Assembly (NCBI GenBank): GCA_039881145.1
Contig: JAYKKI010000126.1
Span: forward strand, 669,501-733,500
DNA from: Druceiella hillmani
Lineage: Eukaryota > Arthropoda > Insecta > Lepidoptera > Hepialidae
DNA: 64,000 nt
Reading direction: 5' to 3'
In this document: positions 12,183-23,359 of the stretch, one piece after another
How the letters are laid out: the number at the start of each line of letters is the position of its first letter
How positions within the stretch are numbered: position 1 is the stretch's first letter
Program-made: the position numbers and the translations under genes
Notes under the pieces: model-generated
Seen by the model: only the letters and a program-made list of their open reading frames with translations
Databases searched by the model: none
Told to the model about the DNA's origin: nothing

Positions 12183-12578
12183 AAACGATTTCAAAAAAGT
12201 GATGCCAAAAAGGAAAAAATAATTAACTCAACATAGATACCTACTTATTTGCAATAGATAACTAAGTTTCTTATTTTTAAAGTCGGTGCCAATTAATTTA
12301 ATTTATAATATATATTTTATAATATATATTCAATTTAATGTAACTTACAATATAGATTTAAAACTTTAATTTCTAATGTACTTACAACACTAAATAGATT
12401 TATAAAGGGCGTGTATATAATATAAAAATATACATTTTTTTTAAGTTGGCCAGCAATGCTGGCACCAACTTCAAAAATAAGTAACTTATCTATTTATTGC
12501 AAATAAGCAGGTACCTTTTTTGAGTTAATTATTTTTTATTTTTTAGTATCTACCTTTTTTGAAGTCGGTTTTTTTAAA
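12183..12578. mobile_element. inverted-repeat (fold-back) element, short form
   Basis: Left arm 12,183-12,290 and right arm about 12,440-12,578 are imperfect inverted repeats more than 100 bp long. Matching landmarks are ATTTCAAAAAAG versus AACCGACTTCAAAAAAGG read on the other strand, AAAAAATAATTAACTCAA, GATACCTACTTATTTGCAAT versus GTACCTGCTTATTTGCAAT, and AAGTCGGTGCCA versus AAGTTGGTGCCA. A second nested palindrome, GCCAGCA-A-TGCTGGC, lies at 12,449-12,463. The central part (TTTAAAACTTTAATTTCTAA onward) recurs at about 52,970-53,070, so both belong to one family. It has no coding capacity and the superfamily is not assigned. Confidence 0.7.
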
Positions 12579-12744
12579 ATTATTTTATTTTAGAATTTTT
12601 AGAGGTTAATATATTAATAACAATTAGTATAATTATTTTCTTTCTCAGAATATTGGATAGTTATTTAAAGTCACAGTAAAAGCTAGCATGTAGATAATTT
12701 CCTCTTTGTTTAAAGAATTTTCGCTGAACACGCATATCAACAGT

Positions 12745-13080
12745 ACATGGAAATGAAGCGATAGTAGCAGCCGCCAACGTTTATCTGTTAGCAGTTGAGG
12801 AGTTCGGTTCTCTATATCCCAAGTTAAATATCAGATTTTGCAAATTAAGAACTATCACTTGAGGAGTTCTATTCTCCAAATCCAGAATCCAAAGTCAGAT
12901 TTTGCAAAGTAATAACTAAAATATGAACTAACCAGTAGCATATATGTTGAACCACGATCGTTTTACTACTATCGGTTAAAGAGTTACATTATTTATTTTC
13001 AGAACTCATCATCACACACTGACCCTGTCGATGGTGCAGTTATTCAAAAATTACCAGTAATAATATCTTGAATTAGCTTT
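12745..13080 (-). repeat. tandem-repeat fragment related to the 52-kb element
   Basis: Two roughly 66-bp direct repeats are visible, each starting GTTGAGGAGTTC or CTTGAGGAGTTC and ending CAGATTTTGCAAA. Further on, GTCGATGGTGCAGTTATT is the reverse complement of the ATAACTGCATCATCGAC-type unit inside the 51.9-53.2 kb element. This piece is therefore a minus-oriented fragment of that family beside the fold-back element. Confidence 0.45.
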
Positions 13081-13148
13081 GATTTATTTCTATGAACAAG
13101 TAAATATAATGGGATATTTCTCCCAAGAATTAGAAACGTGTGTTAATT

Positions 13149-13152
<4 letters not shown>

Positions 13153-13239
<87 letters not shown>

Positions 13240-13247
13240 CATATATC

Positions 13248-13275
<28 letters not shown>
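13153..13275. repeat. (TA)n microsatellite
   Basis: About 123 bp of nearly pure alternating TA, lying just upstream of hairpin-element copy 2. Confidence 0.97.
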
Positions 13276-13279
<4 letters not shown>

Positions 13280-13289
13280 TTATCTAAGA

Positions 13290-13517
13290 ATTGTGTAAGA
13301 AGAAGTTATCTTTTTTTCAACCAAGCTCTATTAATTTTTCACAAGTAACCAAATATATTAGAGATCTTACAGGAGGAGAGAATTCTCCAGGCTTCCAGCA
13401 AAGAATCTTTGCTAACAGCCCACCTGAAGTTGTTGTAATACAACGAAACCTAGGTCGTGGTAAAGAACTTAAAGAAAGTAGAAATAATACTACATCACGT
13501 AGTTTCATTTAATTGTG
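13290..13517 (+). mobile_element. hammerhead hairpin element, copy 2
   Basis: The right arm (13,406-13,517) matches the other copies closely and ends ...CATTTAATTGTG. Upstream of it, instead of an inverted left arm, is about 110 bp of different, non-repetitive sequence (contains CTTACAGGAGGAGAGAATTC). This could be internal sequence of a longer parent element. An open frame crosses the whole unit on both strands (about 63-73 codons), but other copies do not conserve it, so I do not call a gene. No target-site duplication was recognised; the left limit is uncertain. Confidence 0.55.
13406..13466 (+). ncRNA. hammerhead-ribozyme-like motif (copy 2)
   Basis: Outer stem I UCUUU (13,406-13,410) pairs with AAAGA (13,462-13,466). 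Inner stem I CCAC (13,420-13,423) pairs with GUGG (13,457-13,460). The core is CUGAAGU (13,424-13,430), where canonical A9 is U; then stem II GUUGU/ACAAC with an AAU loop, GAAA (13,445-13,448), and short palindromic stem III ACCUAGGU. C13456 would be the cleavage nucleotide. The A9 change probably lowers or abolishes activity. An unpaired U precedes stem II here and in every copy. Confidence 0.55.
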
Positions 13518-13519
13518 TA

Positions 13520-15945
13520 CCATATAACTTTTTTTTCTAAACCTAATTGATGCTGAAAATATCTCACAGTTGCAATTTTCATCGATATAATATTTCTAGG
13601 AATATAATGGAATGCTTTAATACTAGAAATAGTAGCAAGAAGTTAAAGGGAAAAACCACTGCGTAGATTTGAGTTAATATTTATCATTAGGCAGCGTATT
13701 TATTTCCCGTGAACTAGACATTTTATCAATACGGTATATCAAAATTAATCTTTTCAAGTGCTTACCACAAATGTAAAGAACAGATAAGTAGATTTAATAA
13801 TTTTAGAAAAGACTATGGATTCTGTAATTTATTAAGTAATAAAAATCTTAAACAACAGTTAGAGAGTTAATTGATCAAGTTGTTTAAAAGATTAGCATTA
13901 TTTTCTGCCAGATGTATAACCGAATTAGGAGATTTGATATTCTCTTAAGAAAGACGATTCATTTGCGATATGCTTCACTTGCAGATATAAATACAAGATT
14001 ACGTCTTTTTATTACCTGAGATTAGGGGTGGATGGATATAAACTCCTTCAAAAACGGAGACTCATACGCCTTTGACACTAATTATCCCAGTAAATGGTTC
14101 CTCACTCTAAGTGGTTTTAAACTTTATATGAAGTGGTTCATTCTGTAATATTTCTATAATTTATAAATTTTCCACTTGTGTTTATTTTTCTATGTGTTTT
14201 TTGCAAAGCTTAGCAACTTTCTACACAGTTGTTTCTAGTCACTGAGATCTTTTGACAAATTCTGATAATTTTTATAGAGATTCAGTTTTTTAGAATATTT
14301 AATAGTTATTGCCAACTTAGCTGAAACAAATATTGGGCCTTGATTTACAATATTTTCTAGGTAAAAATGCATAGAATCTCTTTCGTTTCTTGTGCGGTCT
14401 ACAATTAAATACTTTTACCTATTTTTTTACTTATTTACTTGAATAGTCAAAACTTTCAAGGCGTGTATATTCAATGCAAATAAAAACTTGTTCTTTTCAG
14501 AGCCATACAGTTTTCACTTAAAAATATTCGTTTTTAGAGATTTATAAACACAGGCAGTCGTTGAATTGCACCTCTTTTTGCAATGTTTCATACTAAAAGT
14601 AACAATGTCCACCTTAGTGATTGATCAGGTTATGATTATTAACATTTTATGGGCTCAATTTACTTTTATGAAAAAATGTGAAAACATTACTATAGGTCAG
14701 CTTGCACTTCATAAGTAGCTAGTACAATATCGTCTCTGCACGAAACTCATTCTTTTTCTCTGGTATTTTCTAATCTCGATAGTTTCCTGCACGCTAGATA
14801 TTCCTTCTTTTGTGCTAATTTATCTATCATCAGTGAATGGTCAAAGGTAACACAATAAGATTATAAGCCTTCTATAGGCTTAGAGAATTATTTATTACAC
14901 TAAGTGTTAAAAAACTTGTGAATATATTGCTAATGCTACATATGCTTTATTTTCTATTTTAGTCGTAAAAGTCATACGTAATTTTAAGGTTTCAATAACC
15001 TCAATGTGATCATGGCCACCATCAACGTACCTTTCTGACAATATGCCACAATTCCAACAAATATCTTAATAAGGTTTTTCACATCTTTTATTAATCATTC
15101 GTTTTATTTATATTCGATTTCTCTCTCTGTTTTTCTCTTCTAAAAAAATACGGGGCTTCCTGAATTTTCTTCTTATTGAATTATAAATTTTATCCAATGT
15201 TGACTTTTAAAAATTCTCATAAACTTGTTTTATCTTATGACTGAAAATTTCAACAATGAGTGAAATGGTTAAGCATACATGTTATTTTTGTAACACGTTT
15301 ATTTCACTGTTACAATCGACAAATCTCAATTCGATTCATATTATAGCATACTTATCTCAAAATCTATTTTTTTGTTCTTTTATCTTGCTTTTAGCTGCAC
15401 GTATATTTAAAAATTCTCTATTTTCACATGCGCCACTGATAACTGAATATTCCATATATTTATTAAATATAAAAAGTGTGTTATTTTTCTTAGAAACTCA
15501 ATGAAACACTACTGTATTGGAGTTCCAAGGTGGTATTTCGGGCGGGCAGACTATGCTGCGTATCTTTCGTCCGCAGTTTGCCTAATTTTCTGCATAATAA
15601 ATATTTGCAAATTAATTTGCCGTGTAAGAAGGTTATCCAGCTAGAATTTGATACAAAGCTCTGTAAAATTTCTCAGCTAACTTCAATGCTAACCATGAAG
15701 TCGCCTTTCAAACATTTAATATATTGAAATGCTGTGATTTTGATATTATTAAATAATCATACTTAAATCCATTACACTCTACGGTCAAGAAAACGCTTGT
15801 TCCAAGACGGTCATAACCTTAATTCATTAAATTCACTTTGTTCACTGGCGTTTTTCTGTATGATCTAGCCGCGTCAAAAAGACGCCAATATATTTCGAAT
15901 TCCGCTTACTTTTAATTATCCTATACAGTAGTAAATATACAGTAG
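13520..15945. other. AT-rich DNA, no gene seen
   Basis: Frames of 65-82 codons at 15,256-15,727 are AT-driven, with no motif, splice context or repeat partner. Nothing else could be supported. Confidence 0.5.
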
Positions 15946-15951
15946 GATAGT

Positions 15952-16081
15952 GTAACGACTAATTACACACACTATTAGATGAATCACAGTGGCTGGCTGC
16001 GGGGGTACGCAGTACAGTCCGCGTACCCGGAATTCCACTATGGAATCCCAACAGGCAAGGGCGGTGCCCGCTAGTCGTTAC
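15952..16081. repeat. GC-rich multi-hairpin island
   Basis: A GC-rich block of about 130 bp in AT-rich DNA is bounded by a perfect 10-bp inverted repeat, GTAACGACTA (15,952-15,961) and TAGTCGTTAC (16,072-16,081). Inside is an 8-bp perfect stem GGGTACGC/GCGTACCC (16,003-16,010 and 16,021-16,028) with a 10-base loop, then GGAATTCCA/TGGAATCCC, then GGGC/GCCC. It could be a small MITE or a structured RNA. No second copy lies in this window. Confidence 0.5.
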
Positions 16082-16089
16082 GCTTTATC

Positions 16090-17600
16090 GAGTTAGTGCG
16101 AGAACTAATACGCTTCACGGACGTAAGAAATACTTGGGATATTTGACATATTAACTGCCTGTAGGGGACATTGTTAAGTCTGGGTTACAGGCTCGACAGA
16201 CTGGTTTAAATTTCTTTGTTAATCACTCATTATTATTTCAAAAGGAAAGAAAAAAGTTGCTTGTTTTTTTTATTTTACAAAAATATTTTTATTCCCCAAG
16301 TAAATTTGTTTTATTGGACGTACAATATTTCAGCATTACAGTAATATTTTAGATAAGGGTAATATTTAGTTACATAATTATGATCGTGGAAATTTCTAAA
16401 GTATCAACAAGGAAGATGTAACAATACAAGAATAGAGATATTATTTTTTGTGTCATTCTTCATGAGGTTAATGTTTTTATCTAAAAATTGTAAATAATAA
16501 AATGTTTAACTGTTAATCAAACAGACCGATTCTGAAACTATAATTTAGTCCCAGTGAGCAAGTTTTTTGCGTAAAATTGAGCCCATATTCTTTTTGATTT
16601 AGGTACGTTCTAGGTCACTAGGCTGTAGACTAAATCACAGTACCGTCAACTGATTAAAATGATTATTATACACTTGACTACTAGTAATTTAAGCAATATT
16701 TAGTAAAATACAAGTGCACATCTAGTCTTTATTTACATTTTTTTATATTTCAGTCTACTTATTCATGCCATGTCACAAGTATGTAATCGAGGTATATATG
16801 CAAATATACCTAATTTTTGAAGACTTTTTCAATTACTGGTATATAAAGTGATCGTGTGGTATCTCTCAAAGTTTAAAAATTTTGTAGAATATGACATTAT
16901 CCATTTTTCTCTCAATTTATAATAATATTTTTTTATAATGGAAACTTGTGAAGTTAAACTTTTTTTCGATTTCGAATTAATATCCAATTAGATCCAAGAT
17001 ACATCGCCAAAATTTTATAAACAAAATATTTTCCCGTCGAAATACATTAGGATCAGGGTCAAATGATATATATTCTTCAAGAGTTTGTTTAAGTTTTGTT
17101 ATTTTTAATTTTTATTAAAGTGCTGATTTTCGTTTTATTCTTATTTTTACGTTTTAATTTTTAACAAGAAAATTAGTCGCCGTGCATCCGTATGCTCCAA
17201 CGTATCGATAAATTAAAAAAAAAATAAATAACAATATGATAATTTTCAATATACCTTGTTTAAACTGAATACACAAAAAATAGACATATACAGAAACTGT
17301 TCGCTTGACAGAGTATTGACAAAAAATATCGGCATTAACCTCTGGTTCTCTAACTTTTCAACCATCTATGTGTAGGTCTGGAAAAATTTAGTGTTACAAT
17401 TTCATTGGAAAACCGTAATAGAATTATATTAGGTACTTTGTTTCAACGATTTTGTATTGACCACTATGTAACCGTACTTTATACCTTTTCGAACACACGC
17501 CTGATAGTTTTTTTAAACTTATTACATTTCATTATTTTAAAAATCCTTCAACCTAATTGACGGAATATTTTTTTTCGTAAAAGAAACATTTTTTTATTCA
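16090..17600. other. AT-rich DNA, no gene seen
   Basis: No coding or repeat signal could be supported. Confidence 0.5.
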
Positions 17601-17624
17601 TAGCGTTTTGTATTTTAGGACAAA

Positions 17625-18265
17625 AAACCAAACCCTGGAGGGGTAATTTTGTTATCCGACCATCTGTATGCCTATGTGTCTGTTTGTCAAATCAAGTATA
17701 TATCAGGAACGGCCAGAGTTACCAAGTTGAAACTAATATTAATTACTGAGGCCTACAACTGCGTTGTTCCGTAAAAAAATCATAAAAATACAGCCTTTCT
17801 CATGTTACACACTTTAAAACGGGCTCATTGATAGGAACTTTTAAGGATATTTTTCGTTAATCTAGAATCTTGAAATTTGTTATGAAAGAAGGTCTCACGG
17901 CCTAAGCAAAGAAAATTATTAATTTATAGTTGTATGTGGATTTAACAAGTGACAAACTATATTTTGTTGCAATGAAGTTTTTATTTGTTTATAAAATAAA
18001 TTAGATACTTTATGATAAAAGCTGTATATGATATGGGACACGGTATCCTCAGGGTGTTATTAGTTGTAATGATAGTGACCCTTATGTAAGCTCTTGTGTG
18101 CGAAGCTTTTAAGACGCGACCACTGAAAATACAATTGGAATATTCTCCTCAAACCCTTTTTCTCTTTTGTTTTATTGTTATGTAGTAAACTGTCAAGATT
18201 GGAACATTTTGGTGTATGCCTTCCGTCGGTCTATCTGCGTGATTATAGTTCTTTCAATAAAGTTA
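17625..18265 (+). repeat. probable widespread arthropod repeat
   Basis: This block has the layout of a non-coding repeat I recall from many insect genomes: an 'ATCCGACCATCTGTATGCC ... GTCTGTTTG' stretch, then AGGAACGGCCAGAGTTACCA, AAGTTGAAACT, ACTGAGGCCTAC, AATACAGCC, TCTAGAATCTTGAAATTTG and GAAAGAAGGTCTCACGGC. A second, weaker CCGTCGGTCTATCTGCGTG block follows near 18,222-18,240, suggesting partial duplication. The assignment rests on remembered pattern, not on a search; the class is not assigned. Confidence 0.35.
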
Positions 18266-18269
18266 CGGT

Positions 18270-20255
18270 ATTTAGTAAGTACTTCAATGTAAAATTATTT
18301 ATATATAATAAAAAATTAACGAGACACTGGTAAACCAAGTTTATTTTCTTCCGAAAACGTACTATAAATCTGTTTGGTTACTAAAAAATTATAATATTAT
18401 TTCTAACAATTTAACCTGTTCATTTCTGTTCATTTTTTCAGGAATTTTCTGTTTATTTCTTTATTACTCTCTTATGTGAGCTTCTGTTCGAATCACTCTA
18501 ATCTGCATGATAAAATGTAATTTAATAAAAAAAATGAACTGAAATGTTGCGAGAGTAACATTCATTATAAATTAATATATAATTCCAACTACGACGCACG
18601 TCAATAAAACCTAATGAAACATTTATAATAAGGAAAATAAGATGGTTCAAGCCATGTGTTCCGATCTAACAAATATTTTAATTATAATAGAAAGGCACAA
18701 ATATAATAAAACGAAAAACTCCTTAGCTGTCAAACTAACTCAATATACTGATCTTTCAACTAAAAAAGCCATATGCATTTTAGACCCTGCCAAAATAAAT
18801 GGTTAAAATGTTTATTCTTTTGTTCATTATCGACAATTATTGACGGGTTCTGAATAATAGCAAAGGGCGTAGTCTAGTGAGAAGACAATTTATATTTTTT
18901 TCTTTTAATACGATATTAAAATAAAAGAAATTTATGTCTACACAAAAAAGCAACGAATTTTTTTGAATTGATACCATCTTGGTCACTAGCATAAAAACTT
19001 TAATATCTGATGTTTGATCTATCTTATTCTTTCATCGAAATAACCAAACAGATATCGCAGTATGCAATACGTAATTTGACGATACGATTTTTGTTTCTTT
19101 CAATGGTACATATAATATGGTACGGATATCATTAAACCGTTCATACGTCGCGAAACTTGTACCACTGGTTTTGCCGGTGCAGAGTAATAAGAAAGGCTTT
19201 GTAGCGACAAAAAGTAAGTGGAATCAGAGGATCCTCATTGAGTCATTTGCCGAAAGTGTCATTTGTCACAACAAAATATTTTATTTATTATTATAAAAGC
19301 GCTACTGGCGTTAAATTTTGGTTAATTCAGAAACATTTAAAGCCTTTGTATTTATATTTGGTAATTCAGAAACATTATAGGCCATGTAACTATGGCCTTA
19401 AAATATTGATGACAAAACTTTGTGAAAGTAAATATGAGAATTACTATAACGTATTATGTATTAAATGGCTTTAGAAAGTACCTTTTACCAAAACTGAATT
19501 TACCGAACTGTTGTTATCTTTAAGCCATTAAATTGGCATTATAAGCAAGAGTTAATATTATAGATTTGTGAAGAAAATTTATTAAATTCAATTGTATTTA
19601 AAAGTATTAAAAATTTCAACTCACTCGAAAATAATATGAATGACGCCAATTCACACTTTAGAATTCTCAGGTTAAATATGGAGAACATAAAGTGGTCAAT
19701 TAAAGGAACAATATTACAATTTTTTGATATTGATTTTCGGAATATATTTATTAAATTCGTAAATAACTATATAAACTGCAAAATATTAAAAATAATATAG
19801 TACACATATTTTATATACCGGAGGATTTGAGAAAAATTTAATCTGTAAAATTGAATACAGACGTAGAGAAAAACAAGCAGTGCGCCTGAAAACCAAAAAA
19901 ATATTGTATTAAATTTTCATTCTGACTATAGTAATAATAGTCTTGTAAATTAAATATTTTAGGTTAAAAAAACTATCAACCATATTTCTGTTGTACTGCT
20001 TAGCTCATTTTTCTTAAGGTTTATTGTTTATACGTAGTAGCGACTATATGAGAAGTAATGTATTTTTGTTCCTCTTAAAATAATTTACTCGCATGGATTT
20101 GGTGTCAAATATAAATTTAATTTTTAAAAATTTTCACAATGAAAAAATCAATATTATGTTTAGGTAGTTGTCGAAAATTACTTTCAGTTTATTTTATTCT
20201 TGCTAGTAGCAATGAAACTAATGATTACTTATGTCGCGTCAATAAATTGTTTACG
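18270..20255. other. AT-rich DNA, no gene seen
   Basis: A frame at 19,238-19,474 contains a short internal duplication (TTAATTCAGAAACATTTAAAG / GGTAATTCAGAAACATTATAG) but no protein motif. Confidence 0.5.
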
Positions 20256-20259
20256 TCGA

Positions 20260-20261
<2 letters not shown>

Positions 20262-20347
<86 letters not shown>
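20262..20347. repeat. (TA)n microsatellite
   Basis: About 86 bp of alternating TA with three TACA/TGTA interruptions, ending in ACGTGTGTG. Confidence 0.95.
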
Positions 20348-20349
20348 CG

Positions 20350-23285
20350 TGTGTGTTTTGCAATTGAATTTAGTCCTATTTGCTTTAGTAGTAAAAAACA
20401 CTAAAAATTTTAATATGCATTGAAAATTGACTTGAATAAAATGATATTCAAAACTATGATGTAATCCATACATATAACCTATAAAGAAAGTTTTTGAAGA
20501 CCTTGGAAAAGAGGACCACTTGCTTGGAGAACAAATTAAAGACTTTTAAATATCGTATAATATTTTTAAATAAAAAAAAATTAATTGGAATATTATTAGA
20601 TAGAAAGCAAATTAATATGTTTATTTTAAGTTCGCTTCAAATGAAAGTAAAACAAATGTTAAAAATCCAAAAAGAAATGTTTTTTTTCCTAAGTCGGATT
20701 TCAGTTTTAAGGTACTGTAGAGAAAAAAGAAAACATAATACTTCGCCACGTTCGGCCGTCTATCTATAACAGCCCCAAATTATTTACAATTTAAGTAAGA
20801 CCTATGTGCGTATGGATCCTTCATGCCATGATTTCAATTAATACAATTTCTGTTAATGTTCATCCCTTTACATATGAAGAAGGAGATTTTTTTTATCACA
20901 CAAGTGAAATATCATTGTTTGTTTTTTAAATTAAAACTAAGATTTCATTTACTTTTATTTTTTATATTTTTAAGCCCCATTTGCGAAACATAGAATTTAA
21001 AGGATATGAGCGATATCCTCCACCCCTAAAATTTTTCAATTAAATATTTTAAAATCCAGTAATTCTAAATAATAATATTTGTTGAGAAACGTCAAATTAC
21101 TTCGGTTAAATAGCTTCAACAATTTTATATGAGAAAGACTATTTTGGTACCCTGTGTTATATATTTTTCGATATCGAGTGCGTATCGGAAAAAATATATT
21201 TTCCTTTTTCTAAATATGCAAAAAAATTATAAATTAATATTTTCGTTATTACCACTTCTTAAAACAAAAAGTTCCAATAATTATATTAAACCCTTATTAT
21301 TAAATAAAAATTAGTTCAATGTCATAGGAAATGATAAACGGATTTCTGAAGTAAAAGTTATGATGGAAAATAAGTAAAGTTAAATGAAATTTTAAAGTAA
21401 TTAATTTCGAAATATCATTTTGCATTAAGATGTCATTATGATGTGCATTACTAAAGACAAAATATTAATATATGTAACTAATAGCCTTACAAAAGCGATT
21501 ACTTCATTCACTTACTATTACAACTTACTTGCACGTGGTTTTACTTCCACCTTAACTTTTTTCGACTTTGTCTCAACATTCGTACATTGTGTATCTTATC
21601 AACGTGATGTGCTTTTTATTACATTAGGGTTAGCGGGATTGCGAAAGCTCTACGGAATGTGATTGGAGAAAGGTATGTGTTGCTCTATGTTAGAATTCGA
21701 TAAGTAATAGCTTACTTTTCAAAAGAGAAACAAATAATGTTTTATAGCTTAGATTTATTTATCTTAAAGCGCTTTCATGATATTAATTTCAGTTTTATTT
21801 TTTAATCGAAATTGAATGCAAACTTACCAATATAGATAATGTATACAGCTAATGAATTAAGCAACATAGTAAAGAGTGGTTTTATAATACAGTCAATAGT
21901 AGTTTCAAATGCACTTACTACATAAGTATTGCCTTTTAATCGGCTATGTCCATTATTATACATCATATTTTGAACGGATAATACAAAATAATATTACTCT
22001 TAGATCAAGAATATTTTTATAAAAATTTCAAGGATATATTTTCGAATCTGTTTGTTTTCTCTTTGAAATTGCTTTCTAAAAACTATAAAATCCTTAACTT
22101 AAAATTTGAAAAGCAAGTAATTATTTGTTTAGAAAAAAGCTCCTTTTTTACGTAAATACTTAATGTACAAAAATTAATTCAACAGATATATGCGTGTAGA
22201 TTTAAACGTATGACAGACTTCTTGACAAATCTATTAATAGGAAAATTTAGGAAGGAAGAAAAACCAATAGAAGAGGCCGTTAATTAATGGTGTAAAGAAT
22301 GACTTACTGTGAATATTCAGAAGGGTTGTTTCTTAAAGTAAATTTGGAGGCATTTGGGAAATTTTAACGCCTCATTCTCTGTGGGCCCCGTAGAGACACG
22401 AAGACTCAATCTTATTTTAAACTACCTATATGTGAACAGAAATTAAAAAAGATTCGTCATTGAACAGAATAGATCACATTGAATAGAATAGAAGCTTCGG
22501 GTTACAAGAAGTCAAATAAAATTTAAATATGTATAAATATTGTTTATGTTTATAACAATGGGTAATAATTTATTTTGAATGCATATTAAACTCTGTACGG
22601 TACTTTGAAATTAATGATGTAAAAAAATAATGGGTAAAGTTATTCCAGATAAGATTGTATTCCTGCTAGCTGGCTTGCCTCTGTGCAGTCGAGATTCAGA
22701 AAGTATTACACTTAACCTAGGATTCATTTTTATATCTAATATTTTACCAGCAAATTCGATTTGCCGCTTTACTGAAACACAATGGTAAAGTAAACCTGCG
22801 AAAATACATGAAGCACCGCTTTAAAGTATTCGTGCATGCGGTAATTAAAAAATAAACTAGGATTTCGTCCTTCCGTATAACACCCGAGATTGTAATGCAC
22901 TGTTCAATCTTGGACTAAAAGATTATTAAATATTTGTTTTTACGTTCCTTTGTAATTGATTTATTAGAAAAAATATATAATAGAAAACAATTCCTGTAGT
23001 AGTTGGAAAGAATTTTTTCCCTACCATATAACATTAAAAAATCTGAAGGGAATAAATAAGAATAGCAACTGCACATCAGTATAAGCCTAGGTATATAAGT
23101 AATTGCAGAAACCAAAACAAATAATCTTGTATAAAAGATATTACCGTTCCGGTAATAACGATATCATAATTTTTATTTCCCTGCCACATTAGGTTCAACC
23201 AGTCATTATGTCAAGAGCTGGATTATCTTTAACCAATACAATTATTCTTGTGGATACTATTTTAACTATAGTATCTTACATTCCG
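20350..23285. other. AT-rich DNA, no gene seen
   Basis: Several 60-90 codon frames here are AT-driven. The 22,240-22,480 stretch is slightly more complex, but no family was recognised. Confidence 0.5.
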
Positions 23286-23291
23286 CCGTGT

Positions 23292-23351
23292 ACTTTCACC
23301 ACCGTGTAACTTTCACCGCAATGTTGTTTATAACTACACGGTGGTGAAAGT
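23292..23351. repeat. 17-bp perfect inverted repeat (hairpin)
   Basis: ACTTTCACCACCGTGTA (23,292-23,308) and TACACGGTGGTGAAAGT (23,335-23,351) are perfect reverse complements around a 26-base loop. The loop itself repeats part of the arm (ACTTTCACCGC). It may be a tiny fold-back element or a remnant of TIRs. Confidence 0.7.
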
Positions 23352-23359
23352 TTTATGAC

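Noticed and set aside
13291..13512. Overlapping 63- and 73-codon frames across hairpin-element copy 2
   Set aside because: The arms are constrained as RNA/palindrome, and the other copies break the frame, so no protein is supported.
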